DNA of 36,475 nt from Thermoplasmata archaeon (GTDB taxonomy: Archaea > Thermoplasmatota > Thermoplasmata > Lutacidiplasmatales > UBA184). Location of the stretch: positions 1 through 36,475 of the forward strand of contig JAKAOB010000006.1 of NCBI GenBank assembly GCA_021812305.1. Reading direction: 5' to 3'. A program made the position numbers and the translations under genes. The notes under the pieces were generated by a model. It made no database searches. It was not told the DNA's origin and saw only the letters and a program-made list of their open reading frames with translations. This document shows, in pieces, positions 10,040-17,795 of this stretch. Every line of letters starts with the position of its first letter. Position 1 is the first letter of the stretch.

Positions 10040-10779
10040 GTGGGACCGCGCCCAAGAACCCGAAGGACCCCGAGGCCGCCCCGGCCACGCCCGCGGCGGC
10101 GCCACCGGCGGAGTCCGAGAAGTCCTCCAAGAAGGAGAAGACCGGCAAGCCGAAGGAGGGCAAGGGGAAGGGCGGCAAGGCCGGCGCGCCCGGCGCTCCA
10201 ACGAAGGGCGGGGCCAAGCCGATCCCGGACAATCCCAACTTCCGTTACATCGTTCGCCTTGCGGGCAGCGACCTCGACGGGCGCCGCCCGTCGGCGCTCG
10301 CCCTCACCGGCGTCCGCGGCGTGGGTCTGCGGGTGGCCGAGGTCGCCTGCCGCCTCGCGGCCGTCGACCCGCGCGAGATGATCGGCAACCTTCCCGAGCC
10401 TGCCGTCGATGGGCTCGAGTCCGTCCTCACCACGCTACCGGAGAAGCTCCCGCCCTGGATGCTCAACCAGCCGATGGACCTTGGCACCGGCGAGGTGCAC
10501 CACCTGGTCGGCGCCGACCTCGAGACCGCGCGGCGGGACGACGTGAACCAGATGAAGATGATCCGGTCGTATCGCGGCGTCCGCCACGAGCGCGGGCAGA
10601 AGGTCCGCGGTCAGCGGACCCGGTCCAACGGACGCACCGGCATGGCCGCCGGCGTTCTCAAGAAGGCCGCCAAGGAGGCGGCCGCCGCCAAGGGCAAGGA
10701 GGGCGGCGCCGCCGCCGCCGCGCCCGCTGCGCCGGCGGCGGCCCCGGCCCCCGCGGCCGCCCCGGCCGCGAAGAAGTAG
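10040..10779 (+). CDS. rpsM: Small ribosomal subunit protein S13 (start codon unresolved, see findings)
   Basis: NFRYIVRLAGSDLDGRRPSALALTGVRGVGLRVAEVACR ... SYRGVRHERGQKVRGQRTRSNGRTG. Conserved region is in frame with 10321; no ATG/GTG/TTG in that frame between the stop at 9883 and 10321. Confidence 0.9.
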
Positions 10780-10786
10780 GTGCTCC

Positions 10787-11380
10787 ATGGGCGATCCGAA
10801 GTTCCTCAGGCGGACGTACGACACGCCGAAGCATCCGTGGGAGGCCGGGCGGATGGACGAGGAGCGCAAGCTCCTGCAGCGCTACGGGCTCAAGAACAAG
10901 CGCGAGCTCTGGAAGGCCCAGTCGATCCTGCGCGGCTTTCGCCGCCAGGCCCGCGACCTCCAGGCCGACCTCCGGGCCGGGGTCCCCCAGGCGAAGCGGG
11001 AGACCGACGGGCTGCTCGGACGACTGACCCGCCTCGGCGTTCTCCCGGTCGGAAGCCCCACGCTCGATGACGTGCTGGCCTTGCGCGTCGAGCAGGTCCT
11101 CGAGCGGCGGTTCGAATGGATCGCGTTCACGAAGGGGCTCGCCCCGACGGCGAACGGCGCGCGCCAGCTCATCGTCCACGGCCACCTTTCGATCGGAGAT
11201 CACCGCGTGACGCGACCGGGCTATCTCGTCCCGTCGGCGGAGGAGATTCAGATCGCCTATGCGCCGACGAGCCCGCTCAACTCCGACGATCACCCCGTCC
11301 GGGCCGCGCTGCGCGCCCGCCTCGAGGCGCGGCCGGCCGAGGCGCCCCCGGCGGCCCTGCCGGCCGAGGGAGGTCGGTAG
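10787..11380 (+). CDS. rpsD: Small ribosomal subunit protein S4
   Basis: [42 protein letters not shown]4 domain [23 protein letters not shown]. Confidence 0.97.
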   Translation: MGDPKFLRRTYDTPKHPWEAGRMDEERKLLQRYGLKNKRELWKAQSILRGFRRQARDLQADLRAGVPQAKRETDGLLGRLTRLGVLPVGSPTLDDVLALRVEQVLERRFEWIAFTKGLAPTANGARQLIVHGHLSIGDHRVTRPGYLVPSAEEIQIAYAPTSPLNSDDHPVRAALRARLEARPAEAPPAALPAEGGR

Positions 11381-11382
11381 GC

Positions 11383-11766
11383 ATGGCGAAGATCGGCATC
11401 GCGCACATCTTCGCGAGCTACAACAACATCCACATCACCGTCACCGATCTCACCGGTGCGGAGACCCTGACGAAGGCGACCGGCGGGATGGTCGTCAAGG
11501 CCGCCCGCGACGAGTCGAGCCCCTACGCCGCGATGAAGGCGGCCGACCAGGTCGCCGCGGTCATCAAGGAGAAGGGCTACGACACCCTTCACGTGCGCGT
11601 CCGCGCCCCCGGGGGCAACCGCGCGCGCTCGCCCGGGCCCGGCGCCCAGGCCGCGATCCGCGCGCTGTCGCGTGCGGGGATCAAGATCAGCCGGATCGAG
11701 GACGTGACCCCGATCCCGCACGACGGGACGAAGGCGAAGGGTGGCCGTCGCGGCCGGCGGGTGTAG
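11383..11766 (+). CDS. rpsK: Small ribosomal subunit protein S11
   Basis: [46 protein letters not shown]. Confidence 0.98.
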   Translation: MAKIGIAHIFASYNNIHITVTDLTGAETLTKATGGMVVKAARDESSPYAAMKAADQVAAVIKEKGYDTLHVRVRAPGGNRARSPGPGAQAAIRALSRAGIKISRIEDVTPIPHDGTKAKGGRRGRRV

Positions 11767-11767
11767 C

Positions 11768-12613
11768 GTGCAGGTCTCGGTCCTCGAGCTCAAGCCGCGC
11801 GCGGTCCGCCTCGAGCTCACGGGCACCACGGCGACCCAGGTCAACGCGATCCGCCGCACGCTGCTCTCCGACATCCCCCGGCTCGCCATCGAGGAGGTCG
11901 AGTTCCACCTCGGGCCGATCCGCGATGAGGCGACCGGCAAGGACTACGACTCCTCGACGAGCATGTTCGACGAGGCCGTCGCGCTACGGATGGGCCTCCT
12001 CCCGATCCCGACGGACCTCGGCCAGTTCCGGCGCAAGTCGGAGTGCACGTGCAACGGCGCCGGCTGCCCGAACTGCCAGGTGATGTACTCCGTCGACAAG
12101 AAGGGCCCCTGCACGGTCTACTCCCGCGACCTCGTGCCGCTGGGCGACCCCTCGCTCGCGATCGTCGAGCCGGAGATCCCCATCGTGCGCCTCGGCGCCC
12201 GCCAGGCGCTCCTCGCCTACGCCACCGCCGTCGTCGGCAGCGCGCGCGAGCACGCCAAGTACCAGGTGGCGCTCGCCGTCGGCGCCTCCCCCCGCCCCCA
12301 CGTCAAGATCCACCGGGCCTCGGGCTGCTCCGACGCGTGCCTGAAGCGCGTCGCGGGCACCTGCCCGGTCGACATTCTCGAGTTCGGGGGCGGCAAGCTC
12401 TCGGTCACCGACGAGACCGCGTGCATCCTGTGCGAGGCGTGCGAGAAGGCCTGCGAGCACGGCTCGGTCAAGGTCGAGCCGGACGAGGCGGATTACTTCC
12501 TGCGCTACGAGACCGACGGATCGCTCACCGCCCGCGAGGCGTTCCGCTTCGCCCTCAAGGACCTCAAGCGCCGCTTCGAGGAGCTGCGCGAGGCGGTCCA
12601 GGCCATCCCGTAG
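11768..12613 (+). CDS. rpoD: DNA-directed RNA polymerase subunit D with ferredoxin-like insert
   Basis: TQVNAIRRTLLSDIPRLAIEEVEF; ECTCNGAGCPNC; CILCEACEKAC Fe-S motif; GTG start at 11768. Confidence 0.96.
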   Translation: MQVSVLELKPRAVRLELTGTTATQVNAIRRTLLSDIPRLAIEEVEFHLGPIRDEATGKDYDSSTSMFDEAVALRMGLLPIPTDLGQFRRKSECTCNGAGCPNCQVMYSVDKKGPCTVYSRDLVPLGDPSLAIVEPEIPIVRLGARQALLAYATAVVGSAREHAKYQVALAVGASPRPHVKIHRASGCSDACLKRVAGTCPVDILEFGGGKLSVTDETACILCEACEKACEHGSVKVEPDEADYFLRYETDGSLTAREAFRFALKDLKRRFEELREAVQAIP

Positions 12614-12620
12614 GACGGCG

Positions 12621-13715
12621 CTAGCGCCCCCGCGGCGTCGTGCTCGTCCAGTCGAATCGGAGGATCGCCCCGATCCTGCCGAGCGCCGCGAGGCGCTTAC
12701 CGGCCCCGCCGTCGGACCGGACGACGAAGAGGCGGGCCCGCTCCTCGCGCGCGCGCTCGAGCAGGGGGGCGATCTCGGCATCGCGCAGGAGCTCCTCGCC
12801 GACCAGGAGCGTCTCGACGGCCCCCGCCTCGATCGCCTCGCGGCACTCGCGCGGACCCACGGCCGCCCGCTTGCCCCCGGCGAGGGAGCCGATCAGGCGT
12901 TCGACGAGGTCGGCCTCCTCCGCGGCCGCGGTCCCCGCAAGGACCTCGCTCGCCCGGCCCGAGCGCAATAGCTCGTCGATCCCGATGCGACCGGTCTCGG
13001 CCGTGGCGAGGACGCGGAGCTTCTTCTTCAGCGTCGGGTGCCGCTCGCTGAGGTCGTGGGCGAGCTCCTCCTTGAGGAATCCCGGGCCGGCGAGGACGAG
13101 GGTCGACGCGGCCTCCACCTCCCCCTCGAGCAGCTCGAGGAGCTCCTCGACGTAGGCGCGGCGGTCCCGGTGGCTGCCGGCGAGCGCGTACCGCTTGCCG
13201 GGCAGCGAGCGGTTCACGTCCGCCACCGGCTCGATGGCCCGGCCCCGCAGGCGCACGATGGACGACTCCCCCCAGTCGACGCAGGCGAGGACGACCCGGG
13301 GCTCCCCCTGGGCGGCCAGGCCCTCCTCGAGGAGGGCGCGGTCGGCCGGGGACAGCCGCTCCTTGTGCAGCGCCACCTCGTCCTCGGGACCGATGTCGAG
13401 GGTGTGGTGCCGCCCGAGGTCGAACGGCCCCTCCACGATCGGACCGGCGATCCGTACGTGGTGGGAGAAGCCGTGGAACTCGACCTGGTCGGCCCGGACC
13501 TCGAGCCAGACCCGGCGGCGCTCCTTGTGGGCCGCCGAGGTCTCCGCCGGCGCCTCTGGGTCCCGTCGCGTCGTCGAAGCGCCGACGCGCTCCCCCGGGG
13601 CGATGAGACGGGCGATGCGCCAGAGGTCGCTCGGGGTCTCGAGGCGGAGCTTGAGGAGACCGAGCCCCGGGTCCTGATGGATGAGCCGCACGAGGCCTCC
13701 CCGGTCGAGCGCCAT
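12621..13715 (-). CDS. pelA: mRNA surveillance protein pelota (Dom34/eRF1 family)
   Basis: Pelota N-domain (DLWRIARLIAPGERV), VDWGESSIVRL, GPGFLKEELAHDL, VETLLVGEELL; convergent to rpoD. Confidence 0.93.
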   Translation of the reverse strand: MALDRGGLVRLIHQDPGLGLLKLRLETPSDLWRIARLIAPGERVGASTTRRDPEAPAETSAAHKERRRVWLEVRADQVEFHGFSHHVRIAGPIVEGPFDLGRHHTLDIGPEDEVALHKERLSPADRALLEEGLAAQGEPRVVLACVDWGESSIVRLRGRAIEPVADVNRSLPGKRYALAGSHRDRRAYVEELLELLEGEVEAASTLVLAGPGFLKEELAHDLSERHPTLKKKLRVLATAETGRIGIDELLRSGRASEVLAGTAAAEEADLVERLIGSLAGGKRAAVGPRECREAIEAGAVETLLVGEELLRDAEIAPLLERAREERARLFVVRSDGGAGKRLAALGRIGAILRFDWTSTTPRGR

Positions 13716-13837
13716 CCGTCGCCGGGTACATAGGCGCTTGGCCGCCGGGCACCGTGCTCCGGGGCACTTTTCGGCGCGGGTCCCCGGGTCGGAAGGTTTT
13801 AGGTAGCGCCCTCCCGTCGAGCCAAGGGGATGAGCAC

Positions 13838-15190
13838 CTGAGCCCGTTCCGCGAGCTCCTGGCCCGGGGGCCGTTCCGCACCTTCCTGACCGCGGGGGCG
13901 GCCTCCTTCGCCGCCCCGACGTCCTCGCTCGTGGTCCTGCTCTGGACGATCGCGACCGCGTACCCCGACACGGGGGCCGGCCACACCGCGGCGGCGTACG
14001 CCCTCGCCTTCCTGGGGCTCTCCTCGACGATCCCGACCCTCGCGGCCGCCGTGTTCTCCGGGACGCTCGCCGACCGGGCCGATCGGCGCCGCCTCATGCA
14101 GGAGGTCAACCTCCTCGCACTGTTCGCCACGGCGGCCATCGCGTTCGTGCTCTATCTCCGGCCCGGCGGGGTCGTCGTCGGCGGGGGAGGGTTCTACGCC
14201 CCGGTCTGGGTCCTCGCGACCTTCCCGCTCTGGGCCGTCGAAACGACGGCGGTGACCATCTTCCGCCCGACGTTCAACTCCTCGCTCCCGCGCCTCGTCG
14301 GCCGCGCCGAGCTCGGTTCGGCGAACGGCCTCGTCTACGCGAGCGCCGTGGGGGTCCTCGTCGCGGGAAGCCTCACGACGAGCGCCGCGCTCGGCTGGGT
14401 GGGCCCGGCGCCGGCGCTGCTATTGCCGATCGCCCTCTTCGCCCTCACCACGGTCGCCCTGGCGGTGCTCCGGGCGGATCTCGCTCCCCGCCGGGAGCGT
14501 CCCCCCCGACGCTTCCTCTCCGAGGCCGCGGACGGCTATCGCTACCTGTTCCGGCGACGCGAGCTGCTCGAGATCACCCTGAGCGCGCTCGTCGTGAACT
14601 TCTTCTCGGCCGTCGCGTTCGTCGAGCTGGCCCTCTACGTCCAGGTCGGACTCGCCCTCTCGAACGCCGTGTTCGTTGGCGCCATGCTCTCCGCCGGGAG
14701 CCTCGGATCGGCCGTCGGGACCCTGGTGATCAACCGGTGGCGGTTCGAGGCGCGCGCGGGCCGTTTCCTCGCGGCCTTCACGCTCCTGCAGGGTCTGAGC
14801 GTCGTCGGGCTCGGCCTGGTCCACAGCCCCTGGCTGGCCCTCCCGATCATGTTCCTGTTCGGCGTCTTTCCCGGGATGTTCACGACGGTCTTCCTGGCGA
14901 CGATCCAGGCGACGGTCCCCGAGGACCGGCTGGGCCGGGTCCTTGCGGCGGACGAGGTCGGGAGCTACGGGCTCGTCCCGTTCGGGCAGTACGCGGGCGG
15001 CGTGCTGACGGCCGCGACCTCGGTCGACGCCACATACCTGGTCGCCGGGGCCGGGACCGTCGCGATCGGCGGGCTGATGGCCGCCCTCCCGCACCTGCGC
15101 CGCCTCGGCTTCACGCCGACCGACGAGGGGGCCAGCGCTCCGTCGGAGGGCCCCGGGGCGACCCCCGTCGCCGACGGGCCGTCACCCTGA
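13838..15190 (+). CDS. MFS transporter (start ambiguous: CTG 13838, GTG 13754, or ATG 13830 with an indel)
   Basis: Multi-TM MFS; LAAAVFSGTLADRADRRRLM (loop 2-3 motif A-like). Confidence 0.88.
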   Translation: MSPFRELLARGPFRTFLTAGAASFAAPTSSLVVLLWTIATAYPDTGAGHTAAAYALAFLGLSSTIPTLAAAVFSGTLADRADRRRLMQEVNLLALFATAAIAFVLYLRPGGVVVGGGGFYAPVWVLATFPLWAVETTAVTIFRPTFNSSLPRLVGRAELGSANGLVYASAVGVLVAGSLTTSAALGWVGPAPALLLPIALFALTTVALAVLRADLAPRRERPPRRFLSEAADGYRYLFRRRELLEITLSALVVNFFSAVAFVELALYVQVGLALSNAVFVGAMLSAGSLGSAVGTLVINRWRFEARAGRFLAAFTLLQGLSVVGLGLVHSPWLALPIMFLFGVFPGMFTTVFLATIQATVPEDRLGRVLAADEVGSYGLVPFGQYAGGVLTAATSVDATYLVAGAGTVAIGGLMAALPHLRRLGFTPTDEGASAPSEGPGATPVADGPSP

Positions 15191-15214
15191 AGGCCCCGTC
15201 GGCCATCCGCCGCC

Positions 15215-15703
15215 GTGGGCGCCCTCACCGAGGAGATGCGCCGGCTCGTCGACCGGATGCATCTCGGCTACGTGGCGTCGGAGGGGCCGGACGGTGCGCC
15301 GAACCTCTCCCCGAAGGGGACCCTGGCGGTCTGGGACGACGACCATCTCGTCTTCGCCGACCTCGCGTCGCCCCGTACGGTCGAGAACCTGCGTCGGCGG
15401 CCCGCGTACGAGGCGAACGTCGTCGACCCGTTCTCGCGCCGGGGGTTCCGGTTCCGGGGGACGGCCCGCGTGATCGATCCCGGACCCGACCTCGAACCGT
15501 TCCTCGTGTTCTTCGCCCGGTTCGGGGTCGTCCGGGCGCACGAGAGGGTCCGCACGGCCGTGCTGCTCGCGGTCGAGCGGGCGCGACCGGTCGTCTCCCC
15601 GGCCTACGACACGGGGGCGACGGAGGAGTCGCTGCGTCGCCACTGGCTGGACTACTACTCCGGGCGTGGTCGGGAAGCTCCCGAATCGCTGGACCTCGAA
15701 TAG
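15215..15703 (+). CDS. Pyridoxamine 5'-phosphate oxidase-like FMN-binding split-barrel protein
   Basis: LGYVASEGPDGAPNLSPKGTLAVWDDDHLVFADLASPRTVENLRRRP. Confidence 0.88.
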   Translation: MGALTEEMRRLVDRMHLGYVASEGPDGAPNLSPKGTLAVWDDDHLVFADLASPRTVENLRRRPAYEANVVDPFSRRGFRFRGTARVIDPGPDLEPFLVFFARFGVVRAHERVRTAVLLAVERARPVVSPAYDTGATEESLRRHWLDYYSGRGREAPESLDLE

Positions 15704-15821
15704 CGGGTCGGCCGCGACGTTCGGCCTCCGATCGCGGTCCGGCTTCGTTCAGGACCCGGTGGGAAGTGAGACGGCGCGAAAAGTGCTTAAGGGGTCCGCG
15801 GAGCTCGAGCGCTCACCGGGT

Positions 15822-16502
15822 ATGGGTGGAGTGGACAGCCTCCCGCCGGCCGGGGCGGTCGGCAGGGACACGGTCGAGGTGCGCGACCGGGACGACCGCC
15901 GCTTCGAGCTGCTCCTGCGCATCCACGAGAACGGGATGCGGGCGCTGCTCGGCGTCACCAAGCACGACGACTGGAAATCCCGCCCGCACAACACGAGCTA
16001 CTTCGACTGCGTCATCGGCGCCCGCCTCGCCCGGATGGCGTACGATCGGTTCACCGATGCGCCGGAGCCGGTGCGGAACTTTCTGCGCCTGCACCATGTC
16101 CACGAGCTCTGCCACTGCACGATGGAGCGACGCCCGGTGGCTCAGCCGCTGGCCGATCGCATCTCCGGGTTCCTCGAGAAGGTCCTCACCGAGCACGGGC
16201 TGGTCGCCTACCTTGCGTGCGCCCCCCTGACCGCCGAGCGCTCGGCGTTCGGGGTCGCCATGTTCGGTCGGTTCGACGACGACCCCCACACGACGACGAA
16301 GGGCGGGCTCGACGAGTTCTACCACACGACGACCCCGCTGCTGCTCTTGGCCTACCTGGCTCCGAGCGAGGCCGAGCTCGAGCAGGCGATCCGGGACCAG
16401 GAGGAGTTCCTCGCGCTGATGCGCGTCCCCGTCACCGGCCTCTACGCCCCCTCGCTCGAGGTCCGCTGCACGCTCGCCGGGCGGGACGCCCACAACGTCT
16501 AG
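15822..16502 (+). CDS. Conserved-looking protein of unknown function with HHVHELCHC motif
   Basis: 227 aa ORF with good coding character; TATA-like GCTTAAGG about 35 nt upstream. Confidence 0.8.
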   Translation: MGGVDSLPPAGAVGRDTVEVRDRDDRRFELLLRIHENGMRALLGVTKHDDWKSRPHNTSYFDCVIGARLARMAYDRFTDAPEPVRNFLRLHHVHELCHCTMERRPVAQPLADRISGFLEKVLTEHGLVAYLACAPLTAERSAFGVAMFGRFDDDPHTTTKGGLDEFYHTTTPLLLLAYLAPSEAELEQAIRDQEEFLALMRVPVTGLYAPSLEVRCTLAGRDAHNV

Positions 16503-16598
16503 CGGCCTACCTCGCCGCCACCCGGTGGCGTTCGGCTACCGGCGGGGGCGGGAGGTTAATAGAGGGGGGCGTCTGCGCCCCCGCGCTGCGGTGGACCC

Positions 16599-17276
16599 AT
16601 GAGCTCCCCCCTTCCTGTCCAAGAGGTCGCTTCCCGGCTCAAGACCGGCACGACGACGATCGGCCTCGTCCTCAAGGACGGGGTCGTCATGGCCTCCGAG
16701 CGCCGTGCGACCGACGGCAGCTTCATCGCCAACAAGAACACGGTCAAGGTCTTCTCCCTCGACCGCCACCTCGCGGCGACCGTCGCCGGGGGCGTCGGCG
16801 ACGCGCAGGCGCTGGTGCGCTACCTGCGCGCCGAGGTCGCGCTCTACCGGCTGCGGCGCGGCGGCGCGCTCCCGGTCGAGGGGGCGGCGACGCTGCTCGC
16901 GAACATCCTCAACGGCAACCGCTACTTCCCCTACTACGCCTGGCTGATCGTCGGAGGCGTCGACGGAAAGGGCGGCCACGTCTACTCCGTCGATCCGGCC
17001 GGCGGTTCGATGGAGGACCGATTCGTTTCCGTCGGAAGCGGTTCGACCTTCGCCTACGGGATCCTGGAGGAGGGCTACTCGCGCGACCTCGGCGTCGCCG
17101 AGGGTGTCGACCTCGCCCTGCGCGGCCTGACCGCCGCGATGAAGCGGGACAGCGCGAGCGGGGACGGCTACATCATCCACGCCATCACCGCGAAGGAGTA
17201 CCGCGAGTACTCGGACGACGAGATCCTGCGGCGGCTCAAGGCGCTCAAGATACCGCCCCCGCCGGCGCTTCCCTGA
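16599..17276 (+). CDS. psmB: Proteasome beta subunit
   Basis: Propeptide then KTG|TTTIGLVLKDGVVMASERRATDGSFIANKNTVKVFSLD; TATA-like GGTTAATAG upstream. Confidence 0.96.
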   Translation: MSSPLPVQEVASRLKTGTTTIGLVLKDGVVMASERRATDGSFIANKNTVKVFSLDRHLAATVAGGVGDAQALVRYLRAEVALYRLRRGGALPVEGAATLLANILNGNRYFPYYAWLIVGGVDGKGGHVYSVDPAGGSMEDRFVSVGSGSTFAYGILEEGYSRDLGVAEGVDLALRGLTAAMKRDSASGDGYIIHAITAKEYREYSDDEILRRLKALKIPPPPALP

Positions 17277-17346
17277 GCGGGCCGCCGCCGATCCCCGGTC
17301 CGCCCCCCGCGGGTCCCGCCGGCCGGCCCGCGCTCCTCGGCACTAG

Positions 17347-17355
17347 ATTTATATT
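17347..17355 (+). promoter_or_regulatory. TATA box of the RHH-ftsZ operon (GATTTATATT)
   Basis: Strongest AT island in the local intergenic region, about 60 nt upstream of the RHH ATG. Confidence 0.65.
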
Positions 17356-17374
17356 CCCGGCACCCATATGCCAA

Positions 17375-17406
17375 TTGTCAGACAAAGGAGCAATCAACGT
17401 CTGACG
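17375..17406 (+). promoter_or_regulatory. Twin palindromic operator candidate TTGTCAGACAA ... CGTCTGACG
   Basis: Two perfect odd palindromes centred at 17380 and 17402 (22 bp apart), with GTCAGAC and GTCTGAC cores that are reverse complements; between TATA and ATG. Confidence 0.6.
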
Positions 17407-17410
17407 CAGA

Positions 17411-17779
17411 ATGGTCGATACCTCCGAGCGCGTCACAGTACGGATCCCCCAGGACCTCCTCGAAAAGCTACGCCAGATCCAGCTCGCCAAGGGGACCGCC
17501 ACGATCTCCGACACGATCCGGGAAGGGCTCGAGCGGTACATCGAGGTGAACCTTCCTCCGCCGAACATCCGCAAGGTCGTGGTCGACCTCTCGCGGCAGG
17601 ACAACCGCCAGCTCGAGGAGTTCGTCCGCGAGGGCAACAGCGTCTCCGTCGACGACGCGGTGCGCTCGGCCGTGCGGGAGTACATCCGGGCCCGGGTCGA
17701 GCATCTCGCCGCCACGTCGGCACGCCCCCGCCGGGACTCCGAGACCGTCGCGGCGGCCGAGGGCCCTCCTCCCCCGTAG
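17411..17779 (+). CDS. Tandem ribbon-helix-helix DNA-binding protein (CdrS-like candidate)
   Basis: ERVTVRIPQDLLEKLRQIQLAKGTATISDTIREGLERYIE followed by a second RHH-like unit IRKVVVDLSRQDNRQLEEFVREGNSVSVDDAVRSAVREYIRARV. Confidence 0.88.
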   Translation: MVDTSERVTVRIPQDLLEKLRQIQLAKGTATISDTIREGLERYIEVNLPPPNIRKVVVDLSRQDNRQLEEFVREGNSVSVDDAVRSAVREYIRARVEHLAATSARPRRDSETVAAAEGPPPP

Positions 17780-17795
17780 GGGCCGGGAGGCGGGC

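Noticed and set aside
10681-10775. GCC/GCG-rich tract as a possible microsatellite or regulatory repeat
   Set aside because: It encodes the Ala/Pro-rich C-terminal tail of S13 in frame; no regular unit.
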